Below, piece after piece: positions 24,310-33,379 of a stretch of DNA of 64,000 bases (position 1 is the first letter of the stretch; each line of letters begins with the position of its first letter). The translations under genes were made by a program, and so were the position numbers. The notes beneath the pieces were generated by a model. That model saw only the letters and a program-made list of their open reading frames with translations, did not search any database and was not told the DNA's origin. Origin of the DNA: an uncultured bacterium (GTDB lineage: Bacteria > Actinomycetota > Coriobacteriia > Coriobacteriales > Eggerthellaceae); assembly GCA_905214325.1 (NCBI GenBank), contig CAJMLT010000001.1:62001-126000 (forward strand), in the 5' to 3' direction.

Positions 24310-24741
24310 ATGTTCATGAACGATATTTCCATCATAGAGCGTCAGACGCGCGTATTCACCGAGCGTCACATGGCTCATGCCAACGTCGGTTTTCCCGAAC
24401 AGCGTATCCTCATGTATCTTGCGGGCAATGCTCCATCCAATCAGGAACGGATAGCGCGCAGCTTCGGCATCGACAAGGGGTCCATCACCAAGTCGGTCGC
24501 GAAACTGGAGGAGAAGGGACTGATCGTTCGGACGATCAATCCCGAAAACAAACGCGAGAAGACCATCGAGCTTTCGAAACGCGGTGAGAGCATCTTGGAT
24601 GACATGAAAGCGGTATACCGCGAATGGGACGAGAAGATGTATCGGGGTATTACCGAAGAAGACAAGCAGGCATTGCATCGCGTGTTGGGAAAGATGGCGC
24701 GCAATGCCGAGGGAATCATGGAGGAGCGTCATGGCGAATGA
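24310..24741 (+). CDS. MarR-family regulator of the downstream pump operon
   Basis: A 143-residue MarR regulator. The HTH is PSNQERIARSFGIDKGSITKSVAKLEEKGLIVR, and the wing is NPENKREKTIELSKRG. The ATG at 24310 has AAGGA 8 bases upstream; the longer in-frame start at 24217 is unlikely because the added residues are unlike the family. Its end overlaps the DHA2 pump gene by 11 bases, so repressor and pump are co-translated, as in many drug-inducible efflux operons. Confidence 0.93.
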   Translation: MFMNDISIIERQTRVFTERHMAHANVGFPEQRILMYLAGNAPSNQERIARSFGIDKGSITKSVAKLEEKGLIVRTINPENKREKTIELSKRGESILDDMKAVYREWDEKMYRGITEEDKQALHRVLGKMARNAEGIMEERHGE

Positions 24742-27400
24742 GCGTGCATCCGCAATGAGAACGGCACCGGGCCAGAAGAAGGGTTACGCGCTCATCGCTA
24801 CGGTATATCTGCTGGGTCTGTTCATAGGTGCCCTCGATACCGGTATCGTCACGCCGGGAAGAACGGTTATCCAAAATGATTTGGGTGTCGATGATCAGAT
24901 GGGCGTCTGGCTCATCACCATTTACACGCTTGCCTATGCTGCGGCCATTCCCCTCATGGGTAAGTTGGCCGACCGCCATGGACGTAAGTATATCTATTTG
25001 GGATGCGTGGTTCTGTTCGGCCTGGGGTCGTTGGGTTGCGGTTTGGCTCAGGATTTCGACAGCTTCGCGTTTTTGCTGGTATCACGGGTGGTTCAGGCGA
25101 TCGGCGGCGGGGGTATCGTACCCATAGCCACGGCGGAATTCGGAACGGCTTTCCCCGAAGAGAAGCGCGGCATGGCGCTCGGGCTCGTTGGTGGAGTCTA
25201 TGGTATCGCCAACGTGTTCGGTGCTTCGGCGGGAAGTTTGATCCTGGATATATTCGGCCAGGGGAATTGGCAATTCATCTTCTACATCAACGTTCCGATA
25301 TGCATATTCATCATCGTTGCCGGCCTGTTCGTGCTACCCAATGCCCGCACGTTCACCACCAAACCCATCGACGCTCTGGGTACGGTTGTCCTGGTGGTCA
25401 TGGTGTTGAGCTTGCTCTACGGTTTGAAAGGAGTGGATTTCTTCGATCTTTCGTCGTTCGCATCTTTCGATGTGTACCCATTCCTCATCGTGTTCGTGTT
25501 GCTGCTGCCTCTTTTCATAGTGATAGAACGTCGTGCGGCCGATCCTATCTTGAATCTGTCCTATTTCTCCAATCCCAATATCGTTTTGACCATGGTGCTC
25601 TCCATCATCACCGGAGTCATTTTGATGGGGGTCATATTCATTCCCCAATTTGCCGAGAACGCCACGTTCCTTCCTTCGGGTAAAGGGGGTTATTGGGTTA
25701 TCTTGCTGGGCGTTTTCGCCGGAGTCGGATCACCGATTTCGGGAAAACTAATCGATCGTTTCGGCGTGAAATTCGTGTTGGGCATAGGGCTTGTCGCTTC
25801 GGCTATCGGCGCATTCTATCTTGCTTTGGTGGCCGCCGTCGACCCCAATGTGTTCAACGTCATCGTCAGTTTCATTTTGATCGGGTCGGGGTTGGGGTTC
25901 ATCATCGGTACCCCCATCAACTACATGATGCTTGAAAACACCGCCGACGAGGAAGCCAATTCGGCATTGGCCACCCTGTCCCTCATGCGTTCGATCGGTA
26001 CGGCTGTGGCTCCTGCGCTCATGGTTGCTTTTCTGGCGCACAGCGGTGCATTGGTGCAGGATAGGGTCATGGAGGTCCTGCCCGATCGGATCGAAATTTC
26101 CGCTCTACCGTATCAGGATGAGATCACCGCACAACTGGACAAGATGAAAAACGATGAGGCGACCAAGGACATGATCGCCGAGGGGGATTTCCCCGACCTG
26201 GCATCTTACAGGACGATCGATGTCGATATGACGGCCGAAACCCAAACCTATTCGGTGCCGGAGGATATCGTCGAGCTGATGAAAGACTCCGACGTGACGA
26301 CCATCGTCGCCAATACGAAGGTCATGACCCGTGCGATGTTCGCGCAAATCGCTCCCGATCAGATACGCACGATCGATGAGGGAATCGAGAAGGGTCGTGA
26401 GGGTATGCGCACGGCAGACGAGGACATGGCGGGCGCTATCGTCGAAATACGCGGTGGTGCCGATGAGCTTGCTGCGGGTATCCGCACCATGGATGACGCG
26501 TTGGCCCGTCAGCGTCAGGCACGGGTGCAGATGACGGACATGCTGCCGTCCATAGCGCAGATCGAGCACTATACGAGCATACTGGATCTGATGCCGGCCT
26601 CCGTCAGGGAAACACTTCCCGAAGTAGTCGTCACCCAGCTTTCGGGTGTGAGGAACGCCGACGATCTGCGTGCGTCGATGGCATCGTTGCAGGCGGGTAT
26701 CGATGCCATGAATGCCCGTTCGGCACAGCTGACGGCGGAGTGCGATCTGTTGCGGGCGCAACTCGTGGGCGAAACCGATCCCGTGCGTATCGCCGATATC
26801 CAAGCGCAGATAGCACAAAAGGAGGCTTCCGTCGCTCAATTGGATGGGCTCGTTGCCACCCAGAAGCAGATGAAGGATCTCATGGGCGAACAGATGCCCG
26901 TCGTGGAGAAACTATCCTCCTACACAAGTGTTCTGGATCTGATGCCCGATTCCGTACGTGCCACACTTCCTCAAAGTATGATCGATTCTCTTGCCGGGGT
27001 GAAAACGAGTGCGGATATGGAGGCTCTCATATCCGATCTCGATACGGCGATCGAGGGTATGACCCAAGCGCGCGGTGAGATGTTTGCCGCCCGAGGGGAA
27101 TTGCTTGCGGCTATCGCGGAAATGGAGGGTGCGCGCCTCGACATAGACACCACACGCTCCCAGCTGGCCACCCTCAAGGCTGCGTTGCCTTCGGCTTTCG
27201 CGGAGGCGGAGAGCGTCTATCTCGAGGCCATTTCGGATAGGTCCGAGGAAATAGAAACGGTGTTCAGGGATACACTCAACGAAGGATTCGCCGGCCTGTT
27301 CTCGTTGGTCGGCTGGTGTGCCGTTGCCGGACTGGGATTTTTGGTTTTGTATCGCGGGAAGCCTCGGGGTAAGATGGAGACGGAATCGACGGGGGATTGA
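24731..27400 (+). CDS. DHA2-type MFS pump with large inserted coiled-coil domain
   Basis: An 889-residue protein. Residues 1-440 contain about 13 helices of a DHA2 (EmrB-like) drug:H+ antiporter, with LDTGIVTPGRTVIQNDLG, GKLADRHGRKYIYLG and GGIVPIATAEF. A hydrophilic region of about 415 residues (about 441-855) follows, predicted alpha-helical and coiled, with an internal duplication of period 117 residues (YTSILDLMPASVRETLP and YTSVLDLMPDSVRATLP, near 614 and 731). A final helix (FSLVGWCAVAGLGFLVLYRG) closes the protein. The insert should lie outside the membrane. Typical family members have 450-550 residues. The ATG at 24731 has GGAGGAG upstream. Confidence 0.85.
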   Translation: MANERASAMRTAPGQKKGYALIATVYLLGLFIGALDTGIVTPGRTVIQNDLGVDDQMGVWLITIYTLAYAAAIPLMGKLADRHGRKYIYLGCVVLFGLGSLGCGLAQDFDSFAFLLVSRVVQAIGGGGIVPIATAEFGTAFPEEKRGMALGLVGGVYGIANVFGASAGSLILDIFGQGNWQFIFYINVPICIFIIVAGLFVLPNARTFTTKPIDALGTVVLVVMVLSLLYGLKGVDFFDLSSFASFDVYPFLIVFVLLLPLFIVIERRAADPILNLSYFSNPNIVLTMVLSIITGVILMGVIFIPQFAENATFLPSGKGGYWVILLGVFAGVGSPISGKLIDRFGVKFVLGIGLVASAIGAFYLALVAAVDPNVFNVIVSFILIGSGLGFIIGTPINYMMLENTADEEANSALATLSLMRSIGTAVAPALMVAFLAHSGALVQDRVMEVLPDRIEISALPYQDEITAQLDKMKNDEATKDMIAEGDFPDLASYRTIDVDMTAETQTYSVPEDIVELMKDSDVTTIVANTKVMTRAMFAQIAPDQIRTIDEGIEKGREGMRTADEDMAGAIVEIRGGADELAAGIRTMDDALARQRQARVQMTDMLPSIAQIEHYTSILDLMPASVRETLPEVVVTQLSGVRNADDLRASMASLQAGIDAMNARSAQLTAECDLLRAQLVGETDPVRIADIQAQIAQKEASVAQLDGLVATQKQMKDLMGEQMPVVEKLSSYTSVLDLMPDSVRATLPQSMIDSLAGVKTSADMEALISDLDTAIEGMTQARGEMFAARGELLAAIAEMEGARLDIDTTRSQLATLKAALPSAFAEAESVYLEAISDRSEEIETVFRDTLNEGFAGLFSLVGWCAVAGLGFLVLYRGKPRGKMETESTGD

Positions 27401-27475
27401 TCTCCCGTTTCCGATTCCACGGTATCGGAGGTATATCGTGCTCGTTCGATGGGCGCTCCATAGGGAAGAGGTTTC

Positions 27476-28843
27476 GTGCAGTCATTGGTGAAGACCCGGC
27501 AATCGAAGGTGATCGTCCTCATCGTGATCATCATCTTGGGTTCCTGCTTGGGCAATCTTTCCCAGACGGCGCTCAATGCCATGTTTTCCGGCATCGCGAC
27601 GGACTTCGGTGTCGATGTTGGTTTGGGTCAGTGGGTTACGACCATCTATATGCTCGTGCTGGGAATCACGGTTCCCGTGGTCACGTTCCTCATGCGCCGC
27701 TTTACGCTGAAGCACCTCGTCATGGGCGCTTTTGCTCTGCTTTTGGTGGGGTCGGTGATCGACGTCGTCGCAGGGGATTTCTATTCGCTTATCTGTGGGC
27801 GTGTGCTGCAGGCCGTGTCGGCGGGCATCACGGTTCCCATGATGATGAGCGTCATCATGACTTCGTTTCCCCGTGATCGACAGGCTACCGTCATGGGCAT
27901 CGCGGGTATTGCGATGGGCTTCGCTCCCAACATCGGTCCCACGATCGGTGGTTGGATGATCGGTGTCGCCGGATGGAGGAGTTTCTTCGTCGCCTTGCTC
28001 GTCTGTTCCGCCGTGCTGGTTGTCGCGGCTTACTTCCTCATCGACGAGGGGGAGCACCCCGGGCATGATGCCAAATTGGATGTGGTCTCGTTTCTTCTTT
28101 CCGCCATCGGCTTCGGCTGTTTGCTGGTGGGGTTCTCCAACGCTTCGACCTATGCGCTTTCCCATGTGTTGGTATGGCTGCCCGTCGTCGTCGGCGCTCT
28201 CGCCTTGGCGGTATTCGTGAAGCGGCAGCGTCGCATCGATCACCCTCTTATCGATATGTCCATCTTCTCGTCCGAGAAGTACCGCATCGGTTTTTGGGCA
28301 TCCAACTTCCTGTTCGCCAGCTTCATGGGTATCACCCTCATTCTTCCGCTCTATGTCGAGAATGTCATGGGCGGTACCGCGCTCGATGCGGGCCTCGCCC
28401 TTCTGCCGGGTACGTTTGCGGCTTTCTTCATCAATCCGCTCGCCGGTTGGCTGACCGACCGCATCGGTGCCAGGCCGGTGGTTTTGGTTTCGGGGGGATT
28501 TCTGTTCGTCGGTGCTGCGGCGATGGCGTTTCTGTCGGCCGATTCCCCTTTCTGGTTGGTGGTCGTTCTGCAGGGCCTGCGTGCGTGTGGGGTCTCGGGA
28601 CTCATCAGTCCGCTGACGACATGGAGTATGGCCGACTTGTCGCACGACGTGATGACCGATGGATCGTCGTTCGGTACCGCTGCACGTCAAGCCTGCGCTT
28701 CCATGGGTACGGCACTCATGGTGTTCGTGGTGACACTGGGTCCGGCCTTGGGCTCGTCTGCATTGGGCTACCGGTTGGCTTTCGGTGTATCAGCGCTTTT
28801 CGCTCTGGGATTGTTCGTTTCCGTCATCGCGAAAGTCCGCTGA
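27476..28843 (+). CDS. DHA2-type MFS multidrug transporter (EmrB-like)
   Basis: About 455 residues with 14 helices. It has LSQTALNAMFSGIATDFGVDVGLGQWVTTIYML, the loop with MRRFTLKHLVMGAF, and the motif C region GIAMGFAPNIGPTIGGWM, all typical of DHA2 pumps. The GTG at 27476 follows AGAGG; a GTG at 27488 is an alternative. It lies 75 bases after the fused pump gene and is probably in the same MarR-controlled unit. It lacks the coiled insert of its neighbour, so the two may act together or on different substrates. Confidence 0.9.
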   Translation: MQSLVKTRQSKVIVLIVIIILGSCLGNLSQTALNAMFSGIATDFGVDVGLGQWVTTIYMLVLGITVPVVTFLMRRFTLKHLVMGAFALLLVGSVIDVVAGDFYSLICGRVLQAVSAGITVPMMMSVIMTSFPRDRQATVMGIAGIAMGFAPNIGPTIGGWMIGVAGWRSFFVALLVCSAVLVVAAYFLIDEGEHPGHDAKLDVVSFLLSAIGFGCLLVGFSNASTYALSHVLVWLPVVVGALALAVFVKRQRRIDHPLIDMSIFSSEKYRIGFWASNFLFASFMGITLILPLYVENVMGGTALDAGLALLPGTFAAFFINPLAGWLTDRIGARPVVLVSGGFLFVGAAAMAFLSADSPFWLVVVLQGLRACGVSGLISPLTTWSMADLSHDVMTDGSSFGTAARQACASMGTALMVFVVTLGPALGSSALGYRLAFGVSALFALGLFVSVIAKVR

Positions 28844-29026
28844 GCGCACGGGCGGAAAGCGAAACGCTGCGGGCTGCCGGGTTCTTTTCTTCCCTCTATG
28901 TCGGGGATACCCGCCGGGTGACTGTCTTGAGCACATTCGCCCGAAGCAACGTGGCAAAGCCCTTCTTCTCCCTATGAAGACTTCGTGAAACCCTTGAATC
29001 GGTGGCCGAAGATTGCCATGCTTATA

Positions 29027-29052
29027 AAACTGACTGACTGGTCAGTCGGTTT
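29027..29052. promoter_or_regulatory. TetR-type operator before the ABC-YhgE operon
   Basis: AAACTGACTGAC (29027-29038) and GTCAGTCGGTTT (29041-29052) form an inverted repeat that matches at 11 of 12 positions around TG. A TATAAA-like box overlaps its left edge. This is a classic TetR-family operator form (TGACTG-TCAGT) and fits control by the TetR gene at the end of this operon. Confidence 0.75.
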
Positions 29053-29074
29053 ATGTGGAATCAGAAGGAACGAT

Positions 29075-29758
29075 ATGAAAACACAAGATGCGATCTATTT
29101 CGACGAGGAGCGTCCTTTCATCAAGGCTCGGGGTCTCGGTTTGAAAACGATGATCGGTGCGCCCTATAGCAACGTCAATCTCACCATCCCCCCTGACTCT
29201 CTTGCCATGATCTACGGTGATCACGGTTCGGGTAAGACGCCCCTGCTGCTCACGTTGGCGGGGCGCATGGTTTCCACGAAAGGCGAACTCGAAGTTGCCG
29301 GTTATGAGCTTCCGAAAGAACGCCATCGCGTGGCGAAGATAGCCGGGCTGGGTCTGTTTACGGGGCTGAACGATCTCGAAGAGAACCTTCCCGCCTCGCT
29401 CATACTCCGCTCGGAGCTCGAACTGTATGGCAAGCCCCATCGCAAGGTGGCCGTCGTCGATTATTTCGCGAAGTGGGGATTGAGCCATATACAAAACATG
29501 CTGGTACGTGATCTATCTCAGCCCGATCTCGTTCGTTTCGGCATAGCGCTCGGTATGGTGAACGATCCGCAGTTGCTGGTGGTCGACGATGTGCAGGACC
29601 AGCTTACCCTCGAGCAGATCGGCGAGATCGTCACGTTGCTGAAATCCCTTGCTCACGATGGTCACAAAGTGGTCGTGATGGGATGCACCGAAGGTAGCAT
29701 CACCCATTCGGCCGACTATCTGTATAAATTGGAAAAGGATGATACCCATGGCATGTAA
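29075..29758 (+). CDS. Degenerate ABC-transporter ATP-binding protein
   Basis: A 227-residue ABC-fold protein. Walker A is intact (GDHGSGKTP). The signature is altered to DLSQPDLVR instead of LSGGQ. Walker B ends in LLVVDDVQD, with Asp where the catalytic Glu is normal. The H-loop position reads VVVMGCTEGS without His. ATP binding is likely but hydrolysis may be weak or absent. The ATG at 29075 follows AAGGAA; the 90 bases of open frame before it include the operator and are not coding. Its stop overlaps the start of the YhgE/Pip gene, so it is probably the partner of that membrane protein. Confidence 0.8.
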   Translation: MKTQDAIYFDEERPFIKARGLGLKTMIGAPYSNVNLTIPPDSLAMIYGDHGSGKTPLLLTLAGRMVSTKGELEVAGYELPKERHRVAKIAGLGLFTGLNDLEENLPASLILRSELELYGKPHRKVAVVDYFAKWGLSHIQNMLVRDLSQPDLVRFGIALGMVNDPQLLVVDDVQDQLTLEQIGEIVTLLKSLAHDGHKVVVMGCTEGSITHSADYLYKLEKDDTHGM

Positions 29759-31916
29759 GGGACTGCGTTTCGCGTATATGGGCTGGCGTAATCTGCTCTC
29801 GGCGGGTCCCGCTATGAAAGTGGCCCTGTTCGGCGTCGCCTTGATCCCCGTCATCTTCGCGGGCTTTTATCTGTCGGCGTTTTTCGATCCCTATTCCAAT
29901 CTAAGCTCCATTCCCGTCGCCGTCGTCAACGAGGATGAAGGTGCGGTCATATCCGACGAGCAACGCAATATCGGTGATGATGTCTGCGATGAATTGAGAA
30001 ACGGGGAAGATGGTTTCGGGTGGGCGTTCGTGTCGGCCGAACAAGCGAAAAAGGGGATGGAAAAGGGCGAATACTACATGATCTGCACCATCCCGAAGGA
30101 TTTCTCCGCCGGTATAGCTTCGGCGGATACCGATGCCCCCACGCGCGCCCAGATGACCGTCACCTATGATCAGAGCGAGAACATGCTTGCCAGCCAGATA
30201 GGTTCGAGTGCCTGGGAGAAAGTGAAACTCAAGGTCAACGAAACCATTGTCGAGGAGTATTGGAACACCATTTTCAATACGGTGTCGGATGCGGGTGACG
30301 ATTTACGGACGGCCGCCGACGGGGCGGGTGAGCTAGCCGATGGGTTGGGTAGTGCCGTTGAAGGCAATGCGACCATCACGTCGAATCTGGGGACGCTTGC
30401 CGATGGCGCCGGACAGGTGCAGGCAGGCACCGAGACGCTTTCTTCCGGTATGGCCGCTCTTGCCGACGGCTCCGGTCAAGTCAGTTCGGGACTGAACGAA
30501 TTGAATTCGCAGACATCGGACATGACGGCCTCGACGACCACTCTTGCGACGGGTGCTCAGAGTGTGGCGGATGGAGTAGCTCAGTTAAGCATCTCGTTAG
30601 GTGCGGCCAATACTGCTGCAACAACGATTTCGGGGAGCTTGACAAGCTTGGCGGGTACAACGGGATCGCTCGCGCAGCTTTCGGGTGCCTCCACTTCTTA
30701 TATATCTGCTGCTATCACGGCCGTTGAGCCCCTCGCTAGCAGTGCAGATGCCGATACACGTGCCGCTGCGAAAGCGGCCCTTGATAGCCTGAATAACGCA
30801 CAAAGCTCCAACACAACCGTTTCTGGCGGATTAGGGAATCTCAAAACAGGGATTTCGAACCTGAACACCCAGGTGGCACTTCCCCTGATTGGAGGCATCC
30901 AAGATGCTATCGCCGCTACTGATGCAACCGGAAAACTGGGCGGGGGAGCCAACCAAGTAGCCGCAGGTGCTCAAAAACTCAACGCGAGCACGCCCGCGCT
31001 CGTCGGCGGGGTGCAGAAACTCGCCTCCGGTGCGGGTGATCTCGATTCGGGCGTCCGGTCGGCTCGATCCGGCGCGGATCAACTGGCATCTGCCACGCCT
31101 GCGCTCACCGATGGTGCAGCGCAACTCGCCTCCGGCAGCCAGACGTTGGGCGAGGGTCTCTCCACCGCTCAGGACGGGAGCAAAACCCTCGCCGACAGCT
31201 TGGCGGAAGGGTCGGAGAGCATGGTGATGTCGGCCTCCGAGATCGCTTCCAAATCATCGATGATGAGTCAGCCCGTCGACGTGAACGAGGAGTATTACAC
31301 CTCCGTCGCCAATTACGGCACGGGCTTCTCGCCCTTCTTCTTGGGCCTCGGCATCTGGGTCGGCTGCATTTTCGCCGGCTTCCTGTTCAAGCCCATCAAC
31401 AGTCGTTTGGCGGTTTCCGGTGGAAACCCCATCATGGTCGCCTTTTCCGGCTTCATTCCCTTGGGTCTGTTCGCGGTCTTGCAAGCGGTGATCGCCCTCG
31501 CATTCGTTCAGTTCGCCTTGGGCGTGCAGATCAACAACGTCGCGGCCTACTACGGCATGGGTATCCTGTGCGCTTTGTCCTTCATGGCCATCATGCAGTT
31601 TCTGGTCGCCGCTTTCGGCTTCCCGGGGCGCTTCATCGCCGTCGTGTTGCTCACCTTGCAGCTTACCAGCGCCGCCGGAACCTTCCCGGTGCAAACGGCT
31701 CCTGAATTCTTCAATATCATCAATCCGTGGATGCCCATGTCCTATGTCGTCGAAGGTCTGCGTCAGATCATGACGGGTACCAGCTTGAGTGTCGCCGGTT
31801 TCGACGCGGCCGTGCTTGCCTCCTTCGGACTGGTTTTCTTCTGTCTCACGGTCATCTATGCTTATCGCAAGCGCACGGTCAATATGGTCGACATCCATCC
31901 GTTGCTCGATCTGTGA
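29748..31916 (+). CDS. YhgE/Pip-family membrane protein (ABC-2-like)
   Basis: A 722-residue protein. An N-terminal helix (MKVALFGVALIPVIFAGFYLSAF) precedes the Pip-type motif YSNLSSIPVAVVNEDEGAVIS. A long extracytoplasmic helical region (about 180-500) follows, full of ADGAGQ, LASGAGDL and SGLNEL heptads. Five or six C-terminal helices have FFLGLGIWVGCIFAG and LQLTSAAGTFPVQTAPEFF. This is the YhgE/phage-infection-protein architecture, linked to type VII-like or envelope functions and phage receptors. The ATG at 29748 is chosen because AAAGGA is 8 bases upstream. It overlaps the ATPase gene by 11 bases. Confidence 0.87.
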   Translation: MACKGLRFAYMGWRNLLSAGPAMKVALFGVALIPVIFAGFYLSAFFDPYSNLSSIPVAVVNEDEGAVISDEQRNIGDDVCDELRNGEDGFGWAFVSAEQAKKGMEKGEYYMICTIPKDFSAGIASADTDAPTRAQMTVTYDQSENMLASQIGSSAWEKVKLKVNETIVEEYWNTIFNTVSDAGDDLRTAADGAGELADGLGSAVEGNATITSNLGTLADGAGQVQAGTETLSSGMAALADGSGQVSSGLNELNSQTSDMTASTTTLATGAQSVADGVAQLSISLGAANTAATTISGSLTSLAGTTGSLAQLSGASTSYISAAITAVEPLASSADADTRAAAKAALDSLNNAQSSNTTVSGGLGNLKTGISNLNTQVALPLIGGIQDAIAATDATGKLGGGANQVAAGAQKLNASTPALVGGVQKLASGAGDLDSGVRSARSGADQLASATPALTDGAAQLASGSQTLGEGLSTAQDGSKTLADSLAEGSESMVMSASEIASKSSMMSQPVDVNEEYYTSVANYGTGFSPFFLGLGIWVGCIFAGFLFKPINSRLAVSGGNPIMVAFSGFIPLGLFAVLQAVIALAFVQFALGVQINNVAAYYGMGILCALSFMAIMQFLVAAFGFPGRFIAVVLLTLQLTSAAGTFPVQTAPEFFNIINPWMPMSYVVEGLRQIMTGTSLSVAGFDAAVLASFGLVFFCLTVIYAYRKRTVNMVDIHPLLDL

Positions 31917-31941
31917 GATCGCCGAAAGGGGAGGGTTTTCC

Positions 31942-32568
31942 ATGGGAAAAGCGGAGACGACGAAAGGCGCATTGCTCGATGCCGCCATGAAGGTGATCGG
32001 TCATCATGGTTATTCGGGGGCAACGGTAGACGACATCGCCCGTGCCGCCGGCGTGTCGAAGGGTAATGTCTATTACCACTTCAAGACGAAGGCGGATATA
32101 GCCACGAGTGTTTTGGTTCAGGGGTGTCAAAACCTCATGGTCATGCTGCGGGATGCGGCGAAGCGGGGTGAGAATACCCCCTCGGCGTTGCTGATCATGA
32201 TCCACAGGTTCGCACATGAGATCTTCGAAAACCGCGAGTTTTCGCGCTTCCTGTTGACGGAGCTATGGCGCGATGACCGTTTGTGGACCGAAGAGATGCG
32301 CAAGCAGGAAGAGGAGCTGCTCCATATCATCGAATTGCAGATCGAGCGCGGTGTCGCAGAGGGGACCATACGCGACTCCATAGATACCCGTTTCGCAGCG
32401 GTTGCCATAACGGGAACCGTGCTCGTCGCCGCGCAATATTACCTTATGAATGACCCCGGAGAAGGCGAACGGGAGTTCATAGCGCATATCGTCGACTACG
32501 CGGGCCATGCCCTGAGCGCCAATGTCATTGTCACGGATAGCATCGATGCGGGGTTTCCGACCGTATAG
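31942..32568 (+). CDS. TetR-family transcriptional regulator
   Basis: A 208-residue TetR-type repressor. The HTH is ALLDAAMKVIGHHGYSGATVDDIARAAGVSKGNVYYHFKTKADIATSV. A C-terminal ligand domain that is similar to TetR_C families follows. The ATG at 31942 follows GGGGAGGG closely. It is the third gene of the ABC-YhgE operon, and the operator at 29027-29052 fits its family, so autoregulation of the whole operon is likely. Confidence 0.92.
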   Translation: MGKAETTKGALLDAAMKVIGHHGYSGATVDDIARAAGVSKGNVYYHFKTKADIATSVLVQGCQNLMVMLRDAAKRGENTPSALLIMIHRFAHEIFENREFSRFLLTELWRDDRLWTEEMRKQEEELLHIIELQIERGVAEGTIRDSIDTRFAAVAITGTVLVAAQYYLMNDPGEGEREFIAHIVDYAGHALSANVIVTDSIDAGFPTV

Positions 32569-32584
32569 CGGGATAACGGAGGAA

Positions 32585-33187
32585 TCAGGCGTTTTCCAAT
32601 ATCCGGGTGACGAGGGCGTCATCTACGTTCGGAAAGGGGATGAAATCCGCCGGATCGTCGGGATGCTCGGCGATGATCTTCTGCATCCAGACCATGTCGT
32701 ACCAGCGGTTGAACTTCCGTCCGCATTTATCGAAGTGCGCCACACGGGTGAATCCCATTTTCTCATGGAAGCGACAGCTTGCCTGTGGTACGTATTCGTC
32801 TTCGGGTTCGATCGAAGCGATGCAGGCATTCATGTTGTAGACGTTTTGCAGCAACAACAGTTCGGTCAAGGCGGTATAGAGGCGCCTACCCAAGCCATTT
32901 CCCTTGTAATCGCGCCGAATATAGATCGATGCCTCAACGGCATGGGCGTAGGCTGCGCGGGGGCGGAAGGGGGATGCGTAGGTGAATCCCAGAAGATCCG
33001 TCCCTTGTTCTGCAACCAGATAGGGGTGGGTGGCCAGTACCGCAGACACTCTTCTCGTAAACGATTCCCTATCGGGAATGGTGGTTTCGAAGGTGACACC
33101 GGTGTCGGTCACATAGGGCGCGTAGATGTCCAGGATAGCGGGAGCATCTTCAACGGTTGCGAGACGTATACGGGGTTCGGCTTTCAT
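32585..33187 (-). CDS. GNAT N-acetyltransferase (phosphinothricin-acetyltransferase-like)
   Basis: A 200-residue acetyl-CoA-dependent transferase. It has the N-terminal IRLATVEDAPAILDIYAPYV and FETTIPDRESFTRRV, and the acetyl-CoA loop motif A VEASIYIRRDYKGNGLGRRLYTALTELL. The aromatic DKCGRKFNRWYDMVWMQKII tail follows. This pattern fits the PAT/YncA group that acylates amino groups of small molecules such as methionine derivatives. The ATG at 33187 has no ribosome site and lies 7 bases after a -10 box, which suggests a leaderless mRNA. It converges on the TetR gene. Confidence 0.88.
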   Translation of the reverse strand: MKAEPRIRLATVEDAPAILDIYAPYVTDTGVTFETTIPDRESFTRRVSAVLATHPYLVAEQGTDLLGFTYASPFRPRAAYAHAVEASIYIRRDYKGNGLGRRLYTALTELLLLQNVYNMNACIASIEPEDEYVPQASCRFHEKMGFTRVAHFDKCGRKFNRWYDMVWMQKIIAEHPDDPADFIPFPNVDDALVTRILENA

Positions 33188-33194
33188 GCGAGAT

Positions 33195-33222
33195 ATTGTA
33201 TAACCCCCATTGTCGTAGGCAA
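33195..33222 (-). promoter_or_regulatory. Promoter for a probable leaderless acetyltransferase mRNA
   Basis: On the minus strand, TTGCCT (33222-33217) and TACAAT (33200-33195) are 16 bases apart. Seven bases separate the -10 box from the ATG at 33187, so transcription should begin at or next to the start codon. Confidence 0.6.
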
Positions 33223-33379
33223 GAGGTATTCGGGGAAAACAACGCAATCCACCGCCGACTTACGACAAGACGGGACTGTCGTCTTTGTTTGGGCGGAGCG
33301 GTATGTTAAACTTCACCCTGCTTTAGTTAAATAAAGTCAAACGATATACGTTCGACGCATGGGGGCGAAAGAGGTTTTC

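Noticed and set aside
27482..28690. A 402-codon minus-strand frame opposite the second DHA2 pump
   Set aside because: It is antisense shadow coding of low complexity. The plus-strand protein has full MFS motifs.
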